NCBI RefSeq assembly: GCF_000259075.1
Contig: NZ_AJKI01000035.1
Location: 1-46,986 of the forward strand
Length of the DNA stretch: 46,986 bases
Direction: 5' to 3'
DNA from: Marinilabilia salmonicolor JCM 21150
Lineage (GTDB): Bacteria > Bacteroidota > Bacteroidia > Bacteroidales > Marinilabiliaceae
How positions within the stretch are numbered: the stretch's first letter is position 1; every line of letters starts with the position of its first letter. Shown in pieces: positions 1-6,746 of this stretch. The notes beneath the pieces were generated by a model, which searched no databases, was not told where the DNA came from, and saw nothing but the letters and a program-made list of their open reading frames with translations. The translations under genes were made by a program, and so were the position numbers.

Positions 1-49
1 GATGAATGCCTTAAATATCAAGGAGTTTAATGATTGTATAAATATTTTG

Positions 50-694
50 TCATGTACTTAGATATTTTTTATACCATTTTACTAAAACTTTATTACGTCG
101 TTCTTGATAATTGGAAACAGACATTCTTTGATATTCTTCAGCAGTATCAAATGTTTTGGGGGTTATAACCGGAGCATCCACTAAAAAACAGGAAATAAAA
201 CTCATTATACCATAAACATTTTCAAAATCAGAATTACGATCTACTGGATGAGGCCCCCTTGCCCAGCTAGGAACATCTTTATAATGTATATCATAAAATT
301 GAAGCCTTAATTTCTGACTTCTAATATCAATATACTTTCCCGATTGGTTATATACAACCAATAACTTTTGCTTATTAAAAGAAACTTTTGGCATCCTTTC
401 ACTCCAGCATCGACCTTCATAAGGCCCCGCATCAATTGCTGCACCAGAAATTGCATCGACATCACTTAATAAACCATGCTCTTCCCTACTAACATTCTTC
501 CCTTTACCTATACCATTTATTTTTTCTTGAAAACTAAGATAGTCCAGCAATTCCAATTCTTCCCCAGACAAAATCCGGTCACCTCGTCTCTCCCCCTCCC
601 AATCGATACCGGAATTCGCATCTTTAATAGATTGAATTGAAATACCATAACACTCAATGCTAATTAGAAGGCTTGCTATACTGTTGACGTCCAT
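50..694 (-). CDS. Orphan T6SS effector-like ORF with truncated LysM segment
   Basis: A 214-residue ORF of unknown function. Residues about 16-49 closely match the second half of the LysM domain in the effector at 1451-2497 (28 of 34 residues by hand count), and SDVDAISG at 77-84 matches SDMDAVTG at 186-193 of that effector. After this the two proteins share nothing I can see. The first half of the LysM and all upstream sequence are missing. The only ATG lies 35 bases inside the preceding gene, so the first ~15 residues are read in another frame across that gene's 3' end. I infer a displaced (orphan) C-terminal toxin module left by recombination at the LysM copy; it may be untranslated, or translated by coupling to the gene before it. 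The activity of residues ~85-214 is unknown. No immunity gene follows within the 49 bases left. Confidence 0.55.
   Translation of the reverse strand: MDVNSIASLLISIECYGISIQSIKDANSGIDWEGERRGDRILSGEELELLDYLSFQEKINGIGKGKNVSREEHGLLSDVDAISGAAIDAGPYEGRCWSERMPKVSFNKQKLLVVYNQSGKYIDIRSQKLRLQFYDIHYKDVPSWARGPHPVDRNSDFENVYGIMSFISCFLVDAPVITPKTFDTAEEYQRMSVSNYQERRNKVLVKWYKKYLST
571..649 (-). repeat. Truncated copy of LysM-coding repeat (copy 1)
   Basis: This 79-base segment aligns without gaps to 2122-2200, with about 67 of 79 identical bases by hand count. It encodes the second half of the LysM domain at the start of the orphan ORF. Similarity stops abruptly on the side of the immunity gene, which marks a likely recombination junction. 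Confidence 0.8.
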
Positions 695-1451
695 ACTTCT
701 CGTTAAGATGATCCAATATTCCTAAAAAATTTTCATTTAGCAAGTTGTCATCATACCCGAAGGCCTTTAGAAAATATTTCATATGTTGTTCAAATAAATC
801 GAAATCCTCTGTAGGAACATAATTGTTTGCCTCACTTGCAAACCAAACAAAACAATATATACTATTAAAATATTTATAGGGATTAAGACTAGCCTTGCAG
901 TAATTGTATAACAAAAGCCAATAACTTCCTTTAAAACTAAAGAAATCGTTAAAATTATCATTAAGATATTTAATCAACGTTGTGGCTCTTAATATTTTTT
1001 CATAGCCTAAATTTGCAAACGAATAATCTACAAAATCATAATAATTTGGGGCATTATCAAAATAGCACTTAATCCTGGTTAACTCCTGGTGATCATAAAT
1101 TACGCTTAAATCATCATCATATCCCAAAAAATTCATTCTAAACTTAACAGAATCATAATCCTGAAATTCTGCATAATAAGTATAACATAGCATTGATAAA
1201 ACTACCTTATGCGACTCATAATCGAGATAAAATCCCTGCATGCTACTTGCTTTGTATAAAATATTTATATAAAGGCAGTTAGAAGCCTCATTTACATGAG
1301 TTGTATTATTAAGTTGCCATTCGTTAAGCTGATCCGTTATTTCTAAACTAAATCTCTGATTGTATCGCTTTTCAGACAAAAAAACACATGAAATAATACC
1401 CCCAATAAGAAGAAAACAAGATATGCTCAAAATTAAATTATGCTTCATCAT
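660..1451 (-). CDS. Putative membrane-anchored immunity protein of the LysM effector
   Basis: A 263-residue protein that I do not recognise by family. It has one N-terminal hydrophobic stretch (residues ~5-25) containing IISC, which could be a lipobox or simply a membrane anchor; the rest is soluble, rich in Tyr, Phe and Asn, and would face the periplasm. Its ATG shares one base with the TAA stop of the upstream effector gene (TAATG), so the two are probably translationally coupled. Small anchored proteins directly after a T6SS effector are usually cognate immunity proteins, and an exported location would suit an envelope-acting toxin. The immunity role is inferred from position and topology only. 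It has stronger A+T and Asn/Tyr bias than the T6SS core genes, as often seen in acquired cargo. Confidence 0.6.
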   Translation of the reverse strand: MMKHNLILSISCFLLIGGIISCVFLSEKRYNQRFSLEITDQLNEWQLNNTTHVNEASNCLYINILYKASSMQGFYLDYESHKVVLSMLCYTYYAEFQDYDSVKFRMNFLGYDDDLSVIYDHQELTRIKCYFDNAPNYYDFVDYSFANLGYEKILRATTLIKYLNDNFNDFFSFKGSYWLLLYNYCKASLNPYKYFNSIYCFVWFASEANNYVPTEDFDLFEQHMKYFLKAFGYDDNLLNENFLGILDHLNEKYGRQQYSKPSN

Positions 1452-2497
1452 TACTTATACTTCTCAAGTTCATTTTCTCCAATTCCTTTTTCACGAAGAA
1501 AGTCATCCCTACCAGTAAGGGTAGGATCATTGGCAGCTCTCTTTAACGAATCTCTAGGTGAAAGTCCATACACCACTTCATTAGGGTACCTATCATGCCT
1601 ATAATAGAAATCCCCATTTCTGTATTCATTTACTGAGCGACTTCCTGAATAACCAATTGATAACCCACAACCAAATCCCCTGGCGACCCAAATCTTTTCC
1701 TGTGTTTTTGGATCTAAGCCTGTAAATTTTGAATAATTCAATAAAAACTGCCCTGATGCGATTGAAACAAGTCCTGACTTGTTTGCCCAATCCATCAATG
1801 ATGAAGCTTCTATATTTTTTAGAATTTTTATTTCACCTCCCATCGCAGTTACAACTCCGGAAGATGGACTTAAACCAGTACTGAAATTAATCCCGGTAGT
1901 TAAAGTTGTTTCCCAAAAGCCAGTAACTGCATCCATGTCAGACATTATTGCCATTTCCCCAAGAGAACCAAATGGTACACTAACTGCATCCATTACCTCA
2001 ATTCTAAATTTTCCATTATGCGTTTTAGCTGAAACTGTAACTTTTGTATTTTCACATTCATTTTTTTTATTTCCAATAGGTTGTTTTAGTGCTCTCGGCA
2101 ACTCCAACTTCTCTCCGGCAAAAATCCGGTCACCCTTCCTCTCCCCCTCCCAATCAATACCAGAATTTGCATCCATAATAGACTGAATGGAAACACCATA
2201 CTTACCAGAAATCGAAGTTAGCGTATCACCCGTTTTTACCTTATGTTGATACTTTACGCTCATCAAACACACCTCAGATGATGTATCAAGATACTGAACA
2301 AAACCGTTTTGGAAAAAACTCTCATCATCGGAAACTCTGCCGGGTGGGTTATATTTCTGAAAGTGTATTGGAGGGATGGTAAAATTGCTTGTGTATGCGT
2401 ATCCTAGTCCTTCTACAAATCCATCGTAACGCATTCCATGGTGCAGGCATATTTCAAAGTCTTGTGGACTAATGTAAACATCGTTGTAATGTGGCAT
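1451..2497 (-). CDS. Putative T6SS effector with LysM domain
   Basis: A 348-residue protein. Residues ~83-133 form a LysM domain (YQHKVKTGDTLTSIS near its start), a fold that binds peptidoglycan glycans and is also used in baseplate and tip proteins. Residues 1-80 are an unrecognised N-terminal segment. Residues ~150-348 are a C-terminal region of unknown activity with a Gly/Ser-rich stretch near 200-225. The gene starts 4 bases after a TssD paralogue and its stop overlaps the start of a putative immunity gene, the usual order for a tube-loaded T6SS cargo cassette. There is no Sec signal, as expected for T6SS cargo. Function as an antibacterial effector is inferred from LysM plus context. An alternative is a structural tip or adaptor protein. 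An internal Met at residue 79 just before the LysM could be an alternative start. Confidence 0.65.
   Translation of the reverse strand: MPHYNDVYISPQDFEICLHHGMRYDGFVEGLGYAYTSNFTIPPIHFQKYNPPGRVSDDESFFQNGFVQYLDTSSEVCLMSVKYQHKVKTGDTLTSISGKYGVSIQSIMDANSGIDWEGERKGDRIFAGEKLELPRALKQPIGNKKNECENTKVTVSAKTHNGKFRIEVMDAVSVPFGSLGEMAIMSDMDAVTGFWETTLTTGINFSTGLSPSSGVVTAMGGEIKILKNIEASSLMDWANKSGLVSIASGQFLLNYSKFTGLDPKTQEKIWVARGFGCGLSIGYSGSRSVNEYRNGDFYYRHDRYPNEVVYGLSPRDSLKRAANDPTLTGRDDFLREKGIGENELEKYK
2122..2200 (-). repeat. LysM-coding repeat (copy 2, intact gene)
   Basis: Partner of the copy at 571-649, in direct orientation and about 1.55 kb away, inside the full LysM effector gene. Recombination between the two copies would delete the present toxin end and immunity gene and fuse the orphan end to the LysM. 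Confidence 0.8.
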
Positions 2498-2501
2498 ACC
2501 G

Positions 2502-2909
2502 TTAATACTTTACCCAATGATTATCAAAACTTCTCCCGTTAATGATTATTTCCTCAGGCGAAATGGTCAGTGATGTTGAAACGCCACCGCCTATTGAGTT
2601 GATTGAACGATTAAAATTTAGACAATAAGCGTTGGAGAACTCAATTTTCATAGGTGAACTGCCACTTTCTATACGGAAATCTATTTTGCCCTCCTTTGTG
2701 CTTGACTGCATAGCCCAATTGTACAGACTTTCCGGCAATGTTTGATTTAAAGTCATCGTCATTTGACCACCGCGAACATGATCTTGAGGTTCTCCTTTGC
2801 CATCAACTCCCTGGAAAAACGAAATGTCGAATTGAGAAACTTCATATTCTTGTCCGTCCAATGAAAACCAAACGGTAACTTTGCTATCAACTTGTGGTAA
2901 ATTATACAT
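2502..2909 (-). CDS. tssD: TssD (Hcp) paralogue, cargo-linked, second of pair
   Basis: A 135-residue tube-type protein. It keeps the Bacteroidota TssD pattern: an N-terminal strand, the segment SFFQGVDGKGEPQDHVRGGQ that parallels RDVDVKGRPASNIYGGK in the main TssD, and a C-terminal strand pair ending in a Trp (HWVKY). It differs strongly from the main TssD at 6097. It sits 7 bases after another TssD paralogue and 4 bases before the LysM effector. In T6SSs, Hcp-type rings carry and stabilise small effectors in their lumen. A paralogue fused by operon to an effector gene is therefore a likely dedicated carrier. That role is inferred; the family assignment is firm. Confidence 0.8.
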   Translation of the reverse strand: MYNLPQVDSKVTVWFSLDGQEYEVSQFDISFFQGVDGKGEPQDHVRGGQMTMTLNQTLPESLYNWAMQSSTKEGKIDFRIESGSSPMKIEFSNAYCLNFNRSINSIGGGVSTSLTISPEEIIINGRSFDNHWVKY

Positions 2910-2916
2910 GATTCAA

Positions 2917-3345
2917 TTATTTAATGTTAACCCATCTTTTTTCAATTGAGACATTACCAACAGAAATTTTTCGAACATCAACCTGGATATTAGTTGACAC
3001 ATATCCGTTTCCACTTTGTTGATATCCAACTTTCATATTGGTACATACCCCTTTCTCAAAATACACCTTCTCCAGCGGCACATCATTCGAATCGCAAATT
3101 ACAATGGCACCGTCTTCTACTTTGCCAGATTTCAGCATCCAATCAACAATCTCTTGTGGGGGAACATTGGGATATACCATATTTATAGTTCCTCCACGTA
3201 CTTCCGACTGGGCTTTACCATTGCGGTCGGCCCCCTGTGCAAACCCATACTCGCACGAGAGCAGTTCGTAGCTGTCGCGATAAAGGCCGTTGATGCTGCT
3301 GTCTTCGAGCGGTCCTATGCGTAAAAAACATTTGTGTCCAAACAT
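2917..3345 (-). CDS. tssD: TssD (Hcp) paralogue, cargo-linked, first of pair
   Basis: A 142-residue tube-type protein with the TssD pattern (GADRNGKAQSEVRGGTINM near residue 37, and a KRWVNIK end). It is the first gene of the cargo module and is followed 7 bases later by the second TssD paralogue. It is longer than the main TssD (129 residues), with extra residues in the N-terminal loop (EDSSINGLYRDSYEL). It starts 732 bases downstream of tssC, so it is probably transcribed separately from the sheath genes, although I see no clear TAnnTTTG promoter just upstream. Two different paralogues side by side could form a mixed ring or serve different cargoes; this is inference. Confidence 0.8.
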   Translation of the reverse strand: MFGHKCFLRIGPLEDSSINGLYRDSYELLSCEYGFAQGADRNGKAQSEVRGGTINMVYPNVPPQEIVDWMLKSGKVEDGAIVICDSNDVPLEKVYFEKGVCTNMKVGYQQSGNGYVSTNIQVDVRKISVGNVSIEKRWVNIK

Positions 3346-3397
3346 ATCTTTAAGTATTAGAATTCATAAGATTTTTAGATATAAGTAATTTAGTCGT

Positions 3398-3429
<32 letters not shown>

Positions 3430-3934
3430 TATTTCTCTTGATAAAGACATACCCAAAGAACAAACAAAATCATATAAATTGCACATTATAAAATGCTTAT
3501 GACTTTACTTAGATGAAAGATTTAAGTAGCCAGGCAGAAGCGAATCAGGCAGAAGGCAGAAGAAAACAACCGAAGCATTACAAATTCCTGACAACTGAAA
3601 AGTCATGGCAGCCTGATAAGCAAAAATCCAACCCTCTTATTATTCAAGTGTGAATAAGCACCTTGTGACTTAAACCACATAAAAGACAATTAATATCACC
3701 CTGATATTCTGTGGCTTAACAAACAGCACCCACTAAAAACAAATACCTGACTTGAAACATGTTGAAAAAGCACAGCGGGGTGTCACTACCATCAATAAAG
3801 ACTAATATTCAACGACTTACACCATTCATCAACAGCCAAGATATCATTCAAAAAAAGATAAGTCTTCGACACGGACAGTCCCAAAGTATTTCTTTGCTGA
3901 CGTCACAATTGCTTCTCCAAAAAATTTAGATGAT

Positions 3935-3972
3935 AGAACTTTGCACTTAATCTTATTCACATGCAAAGTTCT
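3935..3972. other. 11-base perfect inverted repeat downstream of tssC
   Basis: Arms AGAACTTTGCA (3935-3945) and TGCAAAGTTCT (3962-3972) with a 16-base loop. It lies about 105 bases past the tssC stop. A run of six T follows only after about 12 bases on the minus strand, so it is a weak terminator candidate, or an operator or mRNA 3'-end hairpin. Confidence 0.5.
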
Positions 3973-4077
3973 GTAAAGGACTCCGGCCGGGAATGTTTAC
4001 AAGCAATACAGCCAGAGACTTTTACAAAACGGCCCTTGATAATTAATAAGTTCATTCAACAAGCTAAACACTGGGTA

Positions 4078-5454
4078 TTAGGCTTGCTCATAATCCGAAT
4101 TCCATTCGGCACCATCATCCCCTTTAATACCATCGAGTTTAATCACAAAGCTCTTTGCAGGAAAATAAGGAGTTAGATGAATATCCAGGAAAATGCGGTC
4201 TTTCTGGTTTGGATCCTGCTCGAAACGCTTAATTTTAAACTTCTCAATCAAACGATCAGGGCCCTGCACACTGTCCAGAAACTTAACAATCTGTCCGCGC
4301 AGGTCACGCTCAGTCTTTGAACTCCAGTTTTCAAAAGAACGCCGGTTTAAGAAATCAAATAACACCTTGGTAATGTAATCGAACACCCGAACCACAGAGT
4401 AAGTCTGGAGACCAAGGTTATCACCGTTAAATAAAGTCTTTGCAGAAAAAGCCATCACTTTTCCGTATTCATTAACCATGGGAATGAGTCCCATTTTTTC
4501 GAGTTGCGATATTTCACTCTTTTTCAGGGGAAAGACCACGCCGTCAACTTCGTTGATGCTACCGAATTTCTTACCGGCAGTAACCTGCGACATCAGGGTT
4601 TGATATACCTTTCCTGCCAGTGCGGCAGAAGGTGAAATATGCAGATCATCCTCTTCGCCCAACTCCTGGTATTTTGATCTTCCTACCAACCAGTTACAAG
4701 ACATGGTGGTATTACATTTAAAAGTATCACCACCGGCAAGATTGGAGGCAAAAAACATCTCAACAACATCATCAGGCTTATCCAGGTCGGCAAAGTCGGT
4801 AAACAACATGGCCTTATTGTCATGTGCAATTTTGGACCATTTTTCAACCACCTTGTTGGATCCCAGATACCCGGGAACTGCCAGGATGGAATAGTTCATT
4901 CTCAGGTCGAGTTTATCAAAATTTTGCTTCAATTCATTGGCTACAAAATCGATAAAACGGGTATTGTCCAGGTCGGTAATCTGCTCTTCCGAAGCGTTTA
5001 CAATAGAAAGGTTGGGCACCTTATCAGCTTCGGTATTTCTGTAAAAAAGCATAACGCCCCTGTAAGCCTTTTCCAGGTCACGCACAGCATTTACCGCAGT
5101 AAACAGCGATTCGGCAAGTTTTTGAGTAACAACCTCAGATTTTTCCTTACATGCTTCAATCATGTCGTTGATACTCTCAGAGTCCTTCAACATCTCTATC
5201 CAGAGACCAATCTTGCTATTAAGACTGTCTCTCTCAACTTTCTTCTGACTATCCGTTAAAAATATACGTTTTCTGGCCTTTCTTTCAGGATTCAGGTTTT
5301 GAATACCATCCACAGAAGATTCCAAAAAATTAAAACCTCCATATTTGGCCAGATTATTTATGGATTCCTCAAATCGTGATTGCTTACCATTTCCTTCGGC
5401 TTTACCGACGGCAGCTTCAGCGGTTTGAGCAGCTTTAGCAGTTGTTTCAGCCAT
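4078..5454 (-). CDS. tssC: TssC, T6SS contractile sheath large subunit
   Basis: A 458-residue sheath protein of the T6SSiii type. With TssB it forms the contractile sheath around the TssD tube and works in the cytoplasm. Seen: the N-terminal linker, the segment AVPGYLGSNKVVEKWSKIA and the following ADLDKP region, the Trp in CNWLVGRSKYQELGEEDD, and a C-terminal gp25/tail-sheath-like part (LRGQIVKFLDSVQGPDRLI then IHLTPYFPAKSFVIKL). Length is normal for the family. The first ~25 residues are Ala/Glu-rich and probably flexible. The gene follows tssB by 58 bases and is the last core gene of this stretch before the 732-base gap. Confidence 0.93.
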   Translation of the reverse strand: MAETTAKAAQTAEAAVGKAEGNGKQSRFEESINNLAKYGGFNFLESSVDGIQNLNPERKARKRIFLTDSQKKVERDSLNSKIGLWIEMLKDSESINDMIEACKEKSEVVTQKLAESLFTAVNAVRDLEKAYRGVMLFYRNTEADKVPNLSIVNASEEQITDLDNTRFIDFVANELKQNFDKLDLRMNYSILAVPGYLGSNKVVEKWSKIAHDNKAMLFTDFADLDKPDDVVEMFFASNLAGGDTFKCNTTMSCNWLVGRSKYQELGEEDDLHISPSAALAGKVYQTLMSQVTAGKKFGSINEVDGVVFPLKKSEISQLEKMGLIPMVNEYGKVMAFSAKTLFNGDNLGLQTYSVVRVFDYITKVLFDFLNRRSFENWSSKTERDLRGQIVKFLDSVQGPDRLIEKFKIKRFEQDPNQKDRIFLDIHLTPYFPAKSFVIKLDGIKGDDGAEWNSDYEQA

Positions 5455-5512
5455 TGTACTGTGATTTAAAACATTAATAATTTCAAGATTTCAATGAATC
5501 GTTGGATAGCCT

Positions 5513-5965
5513 CTATTTTTCTGCATCCAGTTCTTTCTTCAACTCTTCAAGGGCAGCAATTAAAGCCTGACGCGATTCTTCATTTTGGAGTGCTCTTTGC
5601 AAAACTTTATTGGTACGAAGTTGCTTCATAAAGCTTGCATAGAAGTTCTTCTTTTCGTTCAGATCATTCAGAAATTTACTCTGAACAGTCAGGTTCTTCA
5701 GGTTAAAGTCTCCAACATTTGAAAACTTAAAATTTTCCTTCACGGGTTGTCCTGTTTCATCCTGAAATTCAACATCCACATTGGGTTTGAAGTGATCAAA
5801 AACATCCTCAACGGAGGTAAGCCCTTCAGCTTTTTCAGGATTTACTGGGTCATCCGAAGTAAGCTTCTCAACCAGAAGCGTTCTGTTTTGTGGAATATCC
5901 GCAATACCTTCTCCTCCTTCAATCTTCACTTCATTTCCACCTATTTCATAATCAAGAATTGCCAT
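5513..5965 (-). CDS. tssB: TssB, T6SS contractile sheath small subunit
   Basis: A 150-residue sheath subunit that pairs with TssC. It shows the family features: an N-terminal strand region, RTLLVEKLTSDDP (residues ~28-40), DVFDHFKPNVDVEFQD, DFNLKNLTVQSKFLNDLNE, and a long C-terminal helix (residues ~105-150) that packs on TssC and is the usual ClpV contact site in other systems. It lies 131 bases after tssD with a strong hairpin in between, and 58 bases before tssC. Confidence 0.93.
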   Translation of the reverse strand: MAILDYEIGGNEVKIEGGEGIADIPQNRTLLVEKLTSDDPVNPEKAEGLTSVEDVFDHFKPNVDVEFQDETGQPVKENFKFSNVGDFNLKNLTVQSKFLNDLNEKKNFYASFMKQLRTNKVLQRALQNEESRQALIAALEELKKELDAEK

Positions 5966-6007
5966 CTCAATTTTTTTTATAAGATTTGTAACACATTAAA
6001 TTAAAAC

Positions 6008-6081
6008 GAGGGAGGTGCCGGAAGCTAAATCAGTTTCAGCGCGCAAGCTTTATTCTGAAAAAGTTTCCGGCTGCCTTCCTC
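6008..6081 (-). promoter_or_regulatory. Long imperfect hairpin between tssD and tssB
   Basis: In the minus-strand transcript the outer arms (6066-6081 and 6008-6023) pair over about 14 base pairs with two mismatches and one bulge, and an inner TTTCAG/CTGAAA pair extends the stem. It starts about 15 bases after the tssD stop and has no clean U tract. I read it as an mRNA processing or stabilising hairpin, or a partial terminator, that could make tssD transcript more abundant than tssB-tssC. Confidence 0.6.
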
Positions 6082-6096
6082 TTCACAGTACTATCG

Positions 6097-6486
6097 TTAC
6101 TGAGGCCAGTTCTGCTCAAATTCAGCACCACCAATTTTCAACACCTGCGCAGAGACTTCAAATGTCGTTGACATAGGAGAGCTGCCACTAATGTCGATAC
6201 CCTCTTCAAAAGATGTGATGTAGCCATTTTCCCACATCAGTTCTTTCATTTTGGATTCTTCATCGCCTTTTTTGAAGATAACGCTGCCCGAAACCGGCTT
6301 GAACTGGTTTACCATTTGTTCAAGAATGGAGGTATCGTCAGTAGATTCAACGCGAACGCGAACTTTTCCACCGTAGATGTTAGACGCGGGACGTCCTTTA
6401 ACATCCACATCTCTTTCCAGTTTGTAATTACAGTCCAGGACATCAAACTCTTTGCCTCCCAGACTTAAAGTTGCTCTAAAAGCCAT
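6097..6486 (-). CDS. tssD: TssD (Hcp), main T6SS tube protein
   Basis: A 129-residue tube protein of the Bacteroidota TssD family. Hexameric rings of it stack into the tube expelled by sheath contraction. Seen: ATLSLGGKEFDVLDCNYKLE, RDVDVKGRPASNIYGGKVRV, VESTDDTSILEQM, a Lys/Glu loop (KKGDEESKMKELMWENGY), and the conserved C-terminal FEQNWPQ end. Length and pattern are those of the core tube protein, unlike the two divergent copies at 2502-3345. It stands just before the sheath genes and is flanked by two hairpins (6008-6081 and 6532-6547), so its transcript level is probably set separately from tssR upstream and tssB downstream. Confidence 0.95.
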   Translation of the reverse strand: MAFRATLSLGGKEFDVLDCNYKLERDVDVKGRPASNIYGGKVRVRVESTDDTSILEQMVNQFKPVSGSVIFKKGDEESKMKELMWENGYITSFEEGIDISGSSPMSTTFEVSAQVLKIGGAEFEQNWPQ

Positions 6487-6531
6487 AAGTAAAAATTTAA
6501 ATAATTAAACAATTAAACAATTAAAAAAAAC

Positions 6532-6547
6532 ATCTCTGCGCAGAGAT
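6532..6547 (-). terminator. Palindrome with T tract between tssR and tssD
   Basis: The perfect 16-base palindrome ATCTCTGCGCAGAGAT is followed on the minus strand by G and then eight T (6523-6530). It gives a 6-base-pair stem with a 4-base loop. It looks like a short intrinsic terminator or attenuator ending the tssN-tssR transcript ahead of tssD. The stem is short, so strength is uncertain. Confidence 0.5.
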
Positions 6548-6746
6548 AAAACATTGTATTTCAATATATTAATCGAAACCAGAATACATTATTAGTCAAA
6601 GGCATAACCCAAACTCATCCCTTCAAAATTTCCCTGTCAAACTGGGACGTAAACCAGAGGCATACCAGGATAGTGCTTCTCACCCCTACATAATAAATCA
6701 GTCTCATTGTCGGAACAATTTTCAAAATCAGAATCCCCTGTTCGTT

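Noticed and set aside
27-51. ATG overlapping the orphan ORF stop, as a possible next immunity gene
   Set aside because: It hits a stop after only eight codons.
1779-2186. 135-codon plus-strand ORF opposite the LysM effector
   Set aside because: Antisense to the effector; the effector frame carries the LysM domain and proper gene spacing.
3016-3324. Plus-strand ORFs opposite the cargo TssD gene
   Set aside because: They lie wholly antisense to a clear TssD gene and have no sensible protein features.
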